Source of the DNA: Eudromia elegans
Taxonomy: Eukaryota; Chordata; Aves; Tinamiformes; Tinamidae
Length of the DNA: 64,000 nucleotides
Direction of reading: 5' to 3'
Assembly: GCA_003342815.1 (NCBI GenBank)
Contig: PTEX01000012.1
Location: forward strand, 69,737 to 133,736
This document shows, piece by piece, positions 1 to 13,500 of this stretch. Position 1 is the stretch's first letter. Every line of letters starts with the position of its first letter. The notes under the pieces are model-generated. The model was not told the origin of the DNA and made no database searches. It saw nothing but the letters and a program-made list of their open reading frames with translations. The position numbers were made by a program, and so were the translations under genes.

Positions 1-88
1 GACTAGGGTAAATTGACAAGACCAGTCCCTTGATGGAGCATCCCGACTAGGGTAAATTGACAAGACCAGTCCCTTGATGGAGCATCCC
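1..88. repeat. 44-bp unit, two perfect tandem copies
   Basis: Bases 1-44 and 45-88 are identical. The array may continue upstream of the window, so the true copy number is unknown. The unit has no recognisable coding or transposon content. Confidence 0.95.
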
Positions 89-639
89 AACTTCTAGCAA
101 CTGATTGAGACATGAGGCAGTCTTGTGCTAGGTAGAAGATTCGGAAGTGAAAATCTTGTAGGATCCTGTCTTTAGGGAAAAGCTGCAAGATGGGTAGTGC
201 TCCAGTATCTGCTTTATTTAGAGTGCACGTCAGTCACACAATGGTGATATCTAGACTGAACTTAAGTTCTGAATCTTTTCCTGTGTAAATATAGTCTGGA
301 TATCATAAATGTAAGAACAAGTGTTTGGGAATATTAGGTCTAGTGGTCTTAGTGCTTTTAGTAAGACCTTTTTGAATGTTTTAAAAGTAATCTGAAATTT
401 TTTTAGGAGGTGTGTACTGACAGATGTGTAGGTGGTATTGCTTTGACTGAAGTTACAGGGCAAATAAAGACCTGTAGAAACAAACGTGTGCCTGTGAGAG
501 CCCGTTTGCACCATCGTGTCGTTCTGAGGAGCTGCTCACTTTCGTAATTGTGGTCTGGATGGAGCTCTGGGGCTCTCTGTGCCCTTATGCACTAGTACTG
601 CTGGATTAACGTGTGTGTGTCGCTTGTGTGTTTTAATCA

Positions 640-760
640 TTGCTTAAGTACAGCCGGGTGGGCGGCCCGGGAGAGCGCGCGGGGCTGCCGCGGAGCGCTG
701 CGCTGGGTGCACAGGGCGGACGCGGCGAGTTTAGTTCTGCCTGTGCTTTAGGTGAGGTCG
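640..760 (+). promoter_or_regulatory. CpG-dense patch with two GGGCGG boxes and a donor-like site
   Basis: About 14 CpG dinucleotides fall in roughly 80 bases (655-735), in an intron that is otherwise CpG-poor. Two GGGCGG boxes (Sp1-type) lie at 660-665 and 714-719. A donor-like GTGAGG starts at 752. This would fit a short CpG-island alternative promoter with a non-coding first exon ending at 751, but no start codon or other proof is present. It could equally be an enhancer or a chance GC patch. Confidence 0.3.
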
Positions 761-1314
761 GTAACTCAGCTTCGTCTGCTCTGTGTTCAGCACTCAGGAC
801 GGCTCTAGTCTGGTCTGCTTTTGTTGTTCTTAGTGCTCCGCCTTAACCTCTTGTTGGAGGGGAAGGAAGAGCTCGTGAAAGGTTAGAGGTGGTGTCTGGA
901 AGGACGTAATTCTTGAAGATGGTGTCAATCAGGGCATAAATTTGAAATACTTTTTAACATGATAATCTTTAGCAATAAAACTTGTACTCGGAGATGTTTA
1001 ACAGTCTAATGGCAGCCACATTAGCTGCTTCCTTGCTTCGGTCATGGGCAAAGCTTGGCGAAAGGGAGGGCATTTTCCACTCAATGCAAACTCAGCGTGT
1101 TTAAGCAGCACCGTAAATGGATGGGATTCCCTTTGAACCAGTGCTTGGCTGGAAGAGCTGTGATTACAGCTCGGCGCTGCTATACAAGGAATGAGATGAT
1201 GTTAGTTCATCCATTGTTTAAACACGTCTGCTCCCGGCACATAACATCCCGGCAGCTGTTTTGCGTCAGCCACCCCACGGAGCAGCACAGGGAAACGTCC
1301 TTGTCCGTTGCGGC

Positions 1315-1425
1315 TGGTATCGACCGTGCGCGTGAGCGGCCGGCGGCGCGGAGCGAGGACAGCCCCGGTGCCGGGGCCCGCTGCGCCTCTCCTGCGCGTC
1401 TGCGGCTCCTCCCGGCTCTTCATTT
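1315..1425. promoter_or_regulatory. Second CpG-dense patch
   Basis: About 15 or more CpGs fall in roughly 100 bases, with runs such as GCGGCCGGCGGCGCGG. It lies about 600 bp after the first CpG patch. No coding match was recognised. It may belong to the same regulatory element; function is inferred only from base composition. Confidence 0.25.
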
Positions 1426-3970
1426 CCACGTAGCTCTTTGTAGCTCCAGGGAAATTGCCTGTGTGGATTGGTTAAAGGAGATAGATACTGTTGTCCTGAT
1501 GAAGTTTTCCGTAACCGTAACTTATGCTAATTAAAAGTGCATGGACAGTTACTGGCTGGCTTTTATGCCAGTCTATTAAAAAAAAAAAAATCCACAGCTT
1601 TCTCTCATCAAAAAGTGAAAATAAAATTTGCTGGTCTTATTCATTGCCATCTCTCCAGCCTGCCAATATGGAATTATACATGATGCTAGAGAAACACAAA
1701 GAAATTCAAAAGAAGGGGAGCAGAAGGAGAACAACTCTGTTGAAGTCTCCCCTAAAAAGGCTCAGGGTGCTGCCATGCATGGATATCCATCTCCTTCTCC
1801 CCCCTTTGGGGACGGGTCCTCTGGAGCTGGCACGTTCCTTCTCCTTGCTGAAGCTCGGGCTGTGCGATCTCAGTCAGGCAACTTGTGCCTTGAGGCCCCA
1901 GCCTCACAGTCCCTAATGTGCCACCTTCCCCAGGGCTTTGAGGTTTCAGCCCCTGTCAAGATGCAGGGATCATGACCCATTTTTTTTGTATATGTACAAG
2001 TTGGAAGGAAACCAGTACCGTCCACTACAAATCCACAGCGTTAGAAAGCCAACATCGTGTCTGATACTGCAGCTGTCCCCTCATGTTGATCGATTGATTT
2101 TTTGTCTCTATTCATATATTCCTGTTTCTAAACTCTTTCTCTTTCCTGTTGCTATGGTAAAAGCCTGCCTAAAAAGGAAGAATTATAACAGCGAGATCCA
2201 CTGACCTACAAAATATTCAGAATGTAGTTCTCTGCAGAGCCCTGCCTTTAAGATCACTGGTGGCCTATCTGTAATGGGAACGAGAGAGGACCAAAGCAGA
2301 GGGAGGTTGTGCCTGGGTTTTGATTTAGTCCAAATTCCTGCTTTCGTGCCAAATAGCTGCTTCTAAGCAGTGAATCTGCACCACTGGTGTCCCCCTATAA
2401 GCAGGACTTTGCTGTGCTTACAAGTGTTACAAGGAGTGAGCATCCAAGAATCCGTTCTTGGGTTTCTGTTTCTGCTAATAACCTTCCAGCTCCAATGTGA
2501 TTTTCTCCTCTGTGTACATGAATGTCACGGATACAGCGCTGTGTTACAGGGGCTCATCCTTGCTGGAGGCAGGGTTCTTTTCCAAGGAGATGATTTGAAA
2601 TGAAATGGAAACCAAACCGTGAATTTTTTGGTTCACCTCCCAGACTACAAAAAAGGATGGTCTCATTAATGATTAACACAGCAGCTGGTAGCTCAGAGGA
2701 AATTTGGAAGAAAACACTGCAGTGTCTCCTTCCTCTTGTAAAATATATTTTGGCTTAACAGTTTTCAGCACTCGCCCGAGCTTATTTGTTTAGATGTTTG
2801 AATCGCAGTAGACTAGACGTCCGCCCTCATATACCTCCTTCAAGGTGAATAAGGGTGCCTTATTTTCTAGCTGTGGTCCAGCGTTTTTGCAACACTATCA
2901 CTACTCATTGGTTTGCAGTTCCCATAGTTTGTTAGTGGTGGTTTTTAGAACACTTTATTGTTTCAGTCCAGAGAGGCAGCTGAGGCTTCCAAAGCCGTTT
3001 TACTGGCAGCATGGTTACATCATGAAATATCAAGTAAAAGTCTACAACAGTTTTGCCCTGATATTGGCATCGTGTCTGCTGTGTTGGCTTGCTCTCCAAA
3101 AGTCCTTGTTACAGAGTTACTCTGGTTGTAAAGTGCTTGTGGTTACCATAGCACAGTGCTTATGCTGCGGTGCGCGTGGGCAGCTGATAATGCTCCAATG
3201 AACCAGTCTCTTATAAGAACTAGAGGGGTCATTTTTGTCCAAGGGTTCCCAGAGTGTGAGGTTCTACTTAGAGAATCAAAAGTGCCAAAAAAACATCCCC
3301 ACCACATAGTAGTCGCACATATGGCAAAGAGTATGTAATGCAGTGGTAAGAAATCTGGAGGATTTTCTGTCTTGCTCTGTGTGATCACTGTGAGTGTATA
3401 TTCTCTTCTAAATTGACTGTGTTTTATCTCAATAGATATACCATAGTCTGTGGAATCTCGTGCAAATATTTTGATATCTCTGTGTACACATGTGCCTTTT
3501 CCTCTAAATTCACTGTAGAAGATTGATGGAGAGGTGTATAATATAGCAATTTGCCCTCTGGTAGAGCTGGGGCAGAAGTGGAATTTACTGTGTGCACAGC
3601 GATGGTGGGCGATGCCTCCCAAGGTTAGTGCAAAGCTGATTAGATGCTTTATGTGCTGATACCGAGGAGCGTGGTGCATGGGGCCTTGCAAAGGCCATAG
3701 GCACCCTGGCCCAACAGCACTCCCTTGGCCTGACGCTCTTCAGGGGAGAACAAGGAGCTGCTGCCCTAACAGCTCAAGTGAAAGGAGGCATCTCTGAGGC
3801 AGATGATGTCCCAACTCCATAGGTGAGGAAGAGCATGGGGATGGAAAGGGGAGGCAGGACCTCTGCTCATGGGAGCCCCACAGAGTCTTGCGCTCTCCCC
3901 AAGGTGCTTAGAGAGAGGGAGATGGTGAGTGGGGCAATGTTGCCCTGGCCTGGCATGGGAGCAGGTCAAG

Positions 3971-4157
3971 GCCGTTGAGCTCTGGAACAGGCTGCCAAGA
4001 GAGGCTACAGAGTCTCCTTCTCTGGAGATCTTCCTGGATCTCCCACCTGGATGCCACCCTGTGCTGTAGGTGTACCTGCTTGAGCAGGGGGCTTGGACTA
4101 GATGATCTCGAGAGGTCCCTTCCAACCTCAACCATCCTGTGATTCTGGGATTCTGTG
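3971..4157 (+). mobile_element. CR1 LINE, 3' end fragment, sense orientation
   Basis: The text matches the well-known avian CR1 3' end: CTGGAACAGGCTGCC, then CTTGGACTAGATGATCTC, GAGGTCCCTTCCAACCTC, and the terminal GATTCTGGGATTCTGTG. Like most CR1 copies it is 5'-truncated. It lies only about 170 bp upstream of the first visible SRGAP1 exon. Confidence 0.93.
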
Positions 4158-4329
4158 TACGGTAGACCCCTAAGCTGCTGCCCTTGCTGCCTCCCGCCAC
4201 TGGACCCGAGATCGGATCCAGGTCGTGCAGCTGCAGAGGCTGAAGGGCTCCGAAGCATTCGTAGTTGTGACCGGTGACATTCAGTCCTCATTTGCTTTCT
4301 CTGACTTGAGTTGCATTTCCTTCTTTTAG

Positions 4330-4525
4330 AGATCCGAGCTCAACTAATCGAGCAACAAAAATGCCTGGAGCAGCAGACTGAAATGAGAGTGCAACTTCTT
4401 CAGGATCTGCAGGATTTCTTCCGCAAGAAGTCAGAAATAGAGATGGAGTATTCCCGGAACCTGGAAAAACTGGCAGAGAGATTCATGGCCAAAACAAGAA
4501 GTACGAAGGACCACCAGCAATACAA
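4330..4525 (+). CDS. SRGAP1: SRGAP1 exon 2 (F-BAR, residues 23-88)
   Basis: The exon starts with the last two bases of Glu23 and ends with the first two bases of Lys88 (196 nt). It encodes the start of the F-BAR domain, with [16 protein letters not shown] followed by [20 protein letters not shown] and [17 protein letters not shown]: long charged amphipathic helices typical of F-BAR helix 1 and 2. The acceptor is TTCTTTTAG and the donor is AA|GTAAGA; the alternative cut after AAG is excluded because it would not leave a GT. From memory of human SRGAP1, the substitutions are conservative (V to I, A to S, T to M). An in-frame Met at 4383-4385 (residue 41) could serve as a start only if an alternative first exon exists. 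Confidence 0.97.
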
Positions 4526-7500
4526 GTAAGAGGCACTGCCCTCCCGCACGCCCCCCACAGCAACTGCCGTGCTCCTGGTCTGCTACCAGCACGTCGCTGC
4601 TTCTGTTTCTGAGTGCTGTTAAGTAGGGCCCAGCTTCAAAGACATCTTTAAATTTTCCACCCCTGTTCAACACTGCGGCAGTTTTCATTACTGTTGAAGG
4701 TAGCTGGGTGCCTAAATACTATTTTGCTGACCTGGCCCTCTACAATTATTGATAGAACTTCTGACAGATGGCTTCAGTTTCTCAAAACTCAGGCTAAACA
4801 AGTATTATCGCTTACCTATCAAGCAGGCTATAAATCAGCCCAAAGCACAGCCAGCCTGCAGGAGACATACCAGGGCCCAGGTGGGCTGCAAGGCTGTGTG
4901 TGCTCGGCTGCAGTGGGCCTGGCAAAATTTGATTGGGTCTAAATGAAGGGCACTCACCCTTGCCAAAAAGGCCAGGATTATTGGCCAAAAAAAAAGGTGT
5001 TGAGGTGGAAAAATATTCTGGTTGGTTGCTGCATGTGAATGTGTGCTGCTGCTTGATCCCTCTTGTTTCTAGAAGTAAAGATGTAGGTGCTGTGCTTGCT
5101 AAGAATTGGATGCATCCCTTTCATGGGACAGGAACTTCTGTGCAAAACAGAGGTAGTCAGGTAGGATCTGTCAAAAAGGGCAAACAACCCGTTTTTAAGA
5201 ACGCTTCAAATGCATTGCTTGCTGACATGGCACTGTCTGGTTATTTTTCTGACTTGAGCTGTTTAATTAACATATTTGCTCGGCACTGTTATACTTAGGT
5301 GTATTAAACAATACTATCTGTATGTAAAACTGAAAAATAAGTGCCTTTTACCCTATCCACTTAGTGTTGTGCTCTAAACATACAGAGAGATCTTCTGTTT
5401 GAGGGCAACATTTGACAAGGAAAAGGTTGATCTGAATGCAGCTGTTAAAGATGCGGAAAAATGACCATATATTTCTTAAAACTTAGTTAACTGACTCAGT
5501 GATTCCCTCAAATATGCAACACATGGCTACGTCTCCACCTCAGAGAGAGCCCAGACTTTTATTCAGGTTCAGTAAAAGTCTTTCTACATGATGCTTACAG
5601 TCTTGATCTTGTTTTAGATGAGTATTGAGAAAAAAAGCCTCACTTTGGGCTTTGTTCTGCGGTTCCCTGGTGGTTTTGAGAAGAGGTTATTGCAACAGTG
5701 AAGTCAGTGGTTCCCCCCACCCAGATCCTGTTGTCCCCCTCACAGCAGGCAAAGCTTCTCCCAGCCTCAACAGCACTGGCTGGTGAATAATTCAGAAGGG
5801 TTGGTTTGGGGACATGCAGAAACAGAGAAAAAAAAAAAAAAGTAATAGAGGCCTGGCTCTCGGGGATGCTCCCAGAGGCTCACCTGAGTGTAAGACCCTG
5901 CAGGGCCTTGAGGTGCGCGAGTCTGCAGAGCTGCAGCCCTCACGCTCAACGGGGAGGTTTCTTTAACTCCCTTCTGAATTCACAGCAAGGTAAGGTAGCA
6001 CTGAAGGACCAGGAAAAAGCTTTTGTCTGTTAAACATTCATTGTTGCTTCGACAGGGGGATGAAAACAAAAGCTCGGCAGTCACATGAGGAGTTAAAGGG
6101 CAAATTTTAAACAGTGAGAATAGTTAATTATTAAAACAGTTTACACTAAGGGTTGAAGGAGTTTCTCCCTGAATTTCTTGTCGCCTCTGGCTATTCTGTG
6201 CCCTCATGCATGATCCTTATGACTACGTGAGAATATCTGCCGGAAAAACAATGAGAACCACAACTTTCTACACCACTTAGTTCCAAGGAAAACTTGAACT
6301 TAAAATTCCAATAAAATCAAAAGGAAAATTTTACAGTTAATTACATATGTCGTATGTATTTTGGTATTTTTTTTTTGTTTGTAAAAGACATAAATAAGTT
6401 ATAAGAAGTTATAAGAAGACATGAGATGTCTGTGGATATGGCTTTGCACTTGAAATGGGCCTACACCCCACAAAGTCTAAAACGAAAATGCAGGACTAGA
6501 CCACTATGGAAAAAGTCCTGTCCTCCTCTTTGTCCTGTAATTGAAATGTTGGTGCCTGGTAGCACCTAGCATAGAATTCATGAACGCTGATCACAAAATA
6601 CTTATGCTTGTGACATTTCCTTGCAATTTTATAGCAGTTATAAAAAAAATTACAGTGAAACAGCTTTTTGATGGACAAACACACTTAAAATTTTGTTCGT
6701 GAAGAATTTGAAATGTGTCTCTGGCCCTTATTTATTTCTGATTTAAAAAAAAAAATTGTTACTCCCTCAGCAGCAGCCTTTTTAGATTTTGAATATTTAT
6801 ATATAGTCCATATATATAGTCCATACATATATAGCAGGGCTTTTCCTAATATTGTCAACCTAGTTTTTAGTGTTCTGAATTCTTGTCCTTTTTCCCTTCT
6901 TTTATATCTGTGCCTCATGGGATTTGTAAAATATGCCTTAAAGCAGGAATAGATGGGCTATTGAGAAACAGGAGTCCAAATCTAGCATACTCTGTTAGGA
7001 AGAGTATTGATTACACTGTGACTGCTGGCATGAGCAAAGGCAAGAAGACTTGACTTCTAGTGTGTGCCTGTGTGTGTATATTGGCTGACCGTTCACTGGA
7101 CTTCTGCTGTTATTTCTGGCAGATTTGTCTAAGCCTTTTTTTTTTTTTAATATATAAACCTGAGTAATTCAGAAATTACAGTGTAAACTTTGGGCTCCTA
7201 CCAAGCTCATTACATAATGAGTTATGGCTCTAAATGTCAGAGGCTGTTTGTGTTAATTATGTAACTTCGCCATTTCTGCATGTAATATGTATCTGTATCT
7301 CCTCCTCAGGAAAGATCAGAATCTCTTGTCGCCGGTGAACTGCTGGTACTTACTCCTGAACCAAGTAAGAAGGGAAAGCAAAGACCACGCGACGTTGAGT
7401 GATATCTACCTGAACAACGTGATCATGCGCTTCATGCAGATAAGCGAGGACTCCACCAGGATGTTCAAGAAGGTAATGCCTGCCCTCAGACCTGCCATGG

Positions 7501-10500
7501 GGCTTGTAATGGGCACAAGGGAGACCAGGCTGTCTTAACTGGTTGCATTTCAAAGGGAAGATTCAGAACACATAGCATAAGAGGTGTTCTAGTACACTTA
7601 TAAATCCTTCATGACCATTCTCGTGGAGCAAACCCATAGTGCTGAAATGCCTGTGAACCTGCTGCATATGCTGGCAACCTGAAGAGTTGAATGGCAGATT
7701 TCCAAGAGGCAAGGAAAAATCCTGTTATCTCAAAAGGATGTTTGTCTACCCATGCAGAAAAGAAAAAGTTTTAGCCTAGGACTCCCAAAAATAGTAATGT
7801 TGTATTAATGATTTATTAAAACAGTAGAAACAGTATTCGGTTATAACTCTGTCATGAGGAAACTCTGATTCAGGCCGAAGTGAAGGAATGGATTGATGTG
7901 AAGATGTTAGCCATATGCTGTGATTTTCCTAAAACTATTTTCCTTCTTTCACCATGCTGCAAAAAAATGTGTATTTTTGATAACACAGCTGCTCCTATCA
8001 GGTCACGTAATCATTGTCTCTCCACAGGGTTGTCCTTGTGCATGTCTTTTGTGTGTCACATAGCACGGGTGTGTATAAGTGCCCCGTTAAGCAGGAACTC
8101 TAAGGGAGCCTTAGTTTGATATTTACGTAATGTGTTTACAGCTGTTACAATGTTCTGAAATAAAAATAGAATATACATGGGGACCATCACTCACAGGGAA
8201 CTACTCATGGACAAACCGTATTTATTACAGAAATGAGTCCCAAATGTGTAAAGGTTAAAGAATATAAAGTCTCTGACTAAGTGATGTAAGGGTGCCTGAT
8301 CAATGCCTTTGAATAAGGAGCTGATCTCGCATCCACCTGACCACAGTCCTAGACAAATAGCAATGGGGTAGGGACAAGAATCATCTAGGGAGTGCAGAGG
8401 CTCTACTTGGAAGAGAAGAAGTAAAAACATTAATCAAATCTATTGCTGTGCATGAAAACCTTTAATAGCAATAGAATTTAAATTTATAGTTCCTCAATCA
8501 GTAATAATTTGTTCACATAATATGCATGTAGTGCATAAAGCTGTAGTTCTTAAACAACTAAACTTACTAATAAGGAAGATTTTCATAGAAGTTGAAAAGA
8601 TAATGGGAGAAGCTGTTAGAGCATGCCCCAGTACAGTCTGTATGCTGAGTTCTCAGACTTGACTGGGCCAGTAGAAATCTCATGTTACTGGATTTGAGAA
8701 GTTTTTCAGCTGATGAGGTATTTCAGAGGTCTCATCTTTTCTGCATATACATTATTGGACCAGCCTATCCTCTTGCAACACAATTCATGTTGTTTATATT
8801 GGAAGTCTTGCTTTGCTTGTGCTATCTCTGAACACTCTGGATAAAAATATCTGGATGAACTTTTCCATGGACAAGTATGTCCTTCTTTATCCACTCATAA
8901 TTAATTTATGGAGATTACTGCAGTTTCCATTTTAGATGGGGAAAAAATGTGAGTGATTTTGTGTTGACATTAGTAGGGCCCACAGTTTCACAGCTTCTTG
9001 ACAAAGTTGTTTCTTTCCCCCCGTACAACATGTTGGGGAGAAGATTTCCCCCATACTACATGTCCAGCAACATGTAGCATTTCAAATGTCCTCATTCTGG
9101 CGTAGCTTCTTGAAGAGAGGGTTTTTTTCTTTTATTTTCATTCCTAACTTGGATCTTCCACAGGGGAAAGAAGAGAAGGGAAATAGAGGGAGTACTGCTG
9201 TGCCTAACCTGGAGCTCACATTAGTGAAGCCCAGATCCCAGACTGCCATCTCCCACTTCCCATTAGGGTTTGTTAGCTTGTGGTCAGAGTGACACTGTCA
9301 CCTCAAGGAGCTGTTAGTTAGCTTGGAGTAAAGGCAGAGCATAGCCTATGGACAGAGATCTATCTGAGCAAGGCCAAATAACAAGAGGGGAAGGGTGGCT
9401 GAAAGATGTGCAACACCTTAAAGGATGTGAAGGAGCTTTGTATGGACACGGCATGGATGTGGCAGTGGTCCTTTACCGGTATTAATGGAGAGCACTTATT
9501 TTTAGGCCTTTAGTGTGACACAAATTAATGTTCACCGGAGAATGTTGTTATTCCCATTGAGCTCCAGCCAACAGGGTCTTTGCTGCAGTGCTTGCTACAG
9601 AGTCCTCGTGGGGTGATCTGCTCACTGCCAGCACCCGGGTGCGGAACTGATGATGCCTTGATGATGATGAACCTCCAGTTCCTCTTCTAGGAAAATAGGA
9701 AGCGGGGTTTGGAGTGAGCTGAACTAGCTGGACAGGGAGAAAACCAAGCCCTGTGCGGGCAGTGAAGCTGCTAGCAAGCTGTCTTGCTTTATTAATGAGG
9801 AACATCAGCCCCCTGCTTCTATGTTTAGTCCAAATGGGCAGCTTCAACTATGATTTCTGTCAGATGAGAATGAGCAGGATGAGAAAGTGCATTACAGGAC
9901 ACTCAGAACTGCTTAATGGGCATACACCAGAGAGGGGAAAGCGATTAGGGGCAGAGTGCATGTGCTACATGCTGCGGTTTGTCTGCAGAGAAGGCGCACT
10001 TAAAGTAACATCCACATTCTCCTCCAGCAAGTTTGTATTCCCACTACAGAAAATTACATAAAAATTTGTTAGGGAACTGTAAATATCCAGGAGTTTAAAT
10101 CACTTTCTCTAGGTGAGGCTATTAAAGATTGGATTTGGAATTTCTGTTCGAGAAAATGTAATCAATCTCAGTGGGTATCATCACTGTGAAAGTATGTGGG
10201 ATTTATTCACTGTTCAGAGGTTTGAGATTAAAGAAAACAAATGATATCCAATGATATTTCTACACCAATGTATCATTCTTTGTAGCTGTTCTGGTTGTAC
10301 TGTTCTGAGGAATATGTATTCTTTCTTTAAGTGATAGCCATCAATAATAGGAACAATAGTAATATCTAGATTTCAAAAATAAATACTGGCAAGTGCAACC
10401 TTCATGATGTAGTGCAGTCTGTGGTCAAGAATACAGCATCCATCCATCCATCCATCCATCCATCCATCCATCCATCCATCCATCCATCCATCCAGTACAT

Positions 10501-13500
10501 CTGCACTCTCTCCAGCACTCACAGCATTTCACTTAGGAGCACGTGATATTTTTCTAAGTAATTTCCAAATCAAGCTTTTCTATATTCAATAATTAGATTA
10601 TTAAATACATGCCTGTCAGTTTTTTAACCTAATGGTTAAAAGCATCACTGTTAAGCCCTTGCTTTAGTTCTGCCTGGATCTTGCAACAGCTGCTTCTGCA
10701 TCTTCAGAAATGCGTCGTGTCCCCTTTCGAGCCTGAGGACCACAGTGCTAAGGCCTTGCTTGCTGTCTGGGTCCTGCTGTGGACTCTCTCTCTGAGGGCT
10801 GAAGAAAGAGAGTGTCGGAGGGCAGGTTGCCCCATGGTCCTCAGGCAGATGCAGGCAGCAGTAGAGTAGCTCTGAACTTCTTTGGTTCTTTCCACACCCT
10901 CTTTTTTACTCTCTCCCTTCCTGTGAGATCCTTCCATCTGTGCGTTGACGCCGACATTTTCCAGAGGACTAGTCAGTCTTTCTGTGCCACTCGAGAGCAG
11001 CTCCGGGTGGAGCGTGGCAAGGAGAAGATGAGTCTCCTCGTTTGCTGGTTGTGCTCAGCAGCAGGGCATGGCTTTGTTCCCTCTACTGCTCACAGCTCTG
11101 CTGTGTGGCAAAGCACAGTCAGGAATCCTCTCTGTAGCCCTTCTGAACAGATACATATGCGTAGTACCCAGCGAGGGGCTGTGTGGGAGCCTCACACAGG
11201 CGTGGGGGCCACCAGTGCCCCTTGGTTTGGACCTTGCACTTCCTCACTGTGCGCTCTTCCCGACCCGTGAAATACTCTCTCATTGTGATTCTTCCTGTCA
11301 GATATGTGTGTATATGTGTGTTCGTACATCTGTTGTAACATTTGGATTATGTTTTGTTGAAACGACCCTTCTGCATTCTAGCTGAAATATTCTGATGGAT
11401 GAGGAGGTGTTGTATTCACAAACTGGATTGTATAGGGAGGGCTTGCCTCTCTAGGCCAGTGCACTTAACATTTGAATATTCCTCATTTTTGTAGACCTGG
11501 GAGTTCTGACATTCTTTTTCCAGGGGTTAGGAACCAGCTACTGTTTAAATATACTAAATGCAGGACAAAGATAGGACCTAGTTCAGAGATTTTGTGGCAT
11601 TTGCCTGATATACCATGTCAGGCCTCATACTTGCAGACTGGCACTAACACTTCTCCTGGTTGCTGGCATATAAAAGCAGTACAGATTGCTGATCATGCCT
11701 GGCCTTCATACTGCACATAAAATTGCAAACATAAAGTAGCAGAGTTCAAACCTTGCATCCTCGCCTGTGTCTTCAGGCAGATGGGCTAGATGGCCTCATG
11801 GGGACAATTAAAGAATAAAGCAATAAGGAAAAATGTCAAGCAGAAGGGAAAAGTAGTATGCAGAGCATTACACACAGTGATTCTGGCTACCCCAGCATTA
11901 ATAATCAACTGCATAAACACATACCCGCAAAATCCTTAGGCAGATTTGTATATTTATAATTTATAAAAATGTATTTTCTTTGCGCAGAAACCCTAATGAG
12001 GCGAGATGAACGTATCTTCCAGTGTTTACGGTAAAAGATACTGGCAAAGCCAAGCACAATAAATATTTTAGTTCCGTAATCTGGCTATTAACAGTGAATG
12101 TGACTGCCTGCCAAATCTGTTCTAAAATGATAAAGATTGGGGAGTAGATAGGGATTTCTTTCATCATTTTCTTAAGCCATTTAGGTTTAAAAAGATAGGA
12201 AACTGTTTGTTGGTATAAGCTGGCTGGTCTGGTACAAAATTTTACTGTAGGTTAGTTATGTTGGTGTTTTCTTTTTTTTTTTTTAAAAAAAAATACAACT
12301 TCCTCCAGGGACGAACAGCAAATTCATTTAAAAGAATTAGCCACAGATTATTTTCTCTAAATAATATAATGGATAGTAGCTTTGCGTGTGCTTAATACAC
12401 ACACCCAAGTGTTCTGTGAAGAACTTAACAATTTTTTAGTTAAAAAAGACACATCAGTAAGGTTTGGGTGCCCAGGTATGGTCTAAGTAAAGTAGATGGA
12501 AAAAATCCTACAAACATTAGTTGAAGGCTATTGACGTGGAATGAAATTTAAGTTTCTTGAATGTTAATCCGTAAATATAAGTCTCGGTAACATCAGTTGG
12601 ATTGCTGATGTTGAAATCTAAGCACATACCAGAAAGCTGTCACCAGGTACACTTATCGGTGTCTGTTGCACAGGTGTGACCTACTGTTAATTTAGGGGAA
12701 TAAATATGCAACTTTTACGTTTATTGAGGCAGGTTTTCCAAACTGTATCCTAATGCTTTGAACCAAATTAGAAACCAATGCTATATTTTTGGCAAGGGTT
12801 TACATATACTCTGACCCATTCTTTCCTGTGGTCCTTGCTCTTTTGGTTAATAGGTTAATAATAATTTCTCTAGGAAGCAATAAATAAGCATCTCTGTGAT
12901 TGTTCCCAAGGTTTTAATGGCCTGAATTGGCTATTAACTTAGCTGCAGGGCAATAGGGGCTGCATCTTTTTTTTGCTGTTGTTGGGCTGCCCTGAGCACA
13001 GGCTTCTAGCAAGGTGCTCCATTCAAACACACTGAACTGCTGCAGGGTGTAGGTAGCATAAACAAGATACAGGAGAGAGTCACGAACCACTGAAAATAAG
13101 TGCATTCCTTGTTGGGTGCTCAGACAGGATATATATTACACACTAAAAGCGGTATTGCTTACCACTTGAGTCAATATTTCTTGGTCTTAAATACTAATGT
13201 AAAAGGCATTGGTTCTTGAAAATAAATCCAGTTTGTATCGTTCTGTAAGGTAAACCAAATTTCCTGGGTTTTGTCAGAGAATTGCCACAAAATCCCTTCT
13301 CAGAAGAAGACAGACTGACACATCATATGTCCCTGCAGGCTCCCTTACAGGCTTCTCCTGCAAGTTGGAGTCCCCCTGTGAGCTGGTGGAAGGATTATTC
13401 ATCTGTGATCATATGGAATTGCTAGATTGTGTCTTCCTGCTCTTTACTCTTTTTGCTAGCCACCTTCCTCCTCCTCTTTCTTATTTTAGAATCTGTCTTC

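Larger units (their letters stand above)
1..4329 (+). other. SRGAP1: Intron upstream of the first visible exon (probably intron 1, partial)
   Basis: No coding exon is recognised here. It should be SRGAP1 intron 1, because the next exon begins at residue 23 of the family alignment and the missing residues form one short first exon. Contents: a 44-bp tandem duplication at the very start, CpG-dense patches at about 655-740 and 1318-1420, a poly-A run near 1578-1590, and a sense-oriented CR1 at 3971-4157. The acceptor is TTCTTTTAG, ending at 4329. The remainder looks like ordinary AT-rich intron. Confidence 0.75.

Noticed and set aside
12271-12294. T14/A9 palindrome
   Set aside because: Adjacent homopolymer runs; no sign of a terminator or a mobile-element tail.
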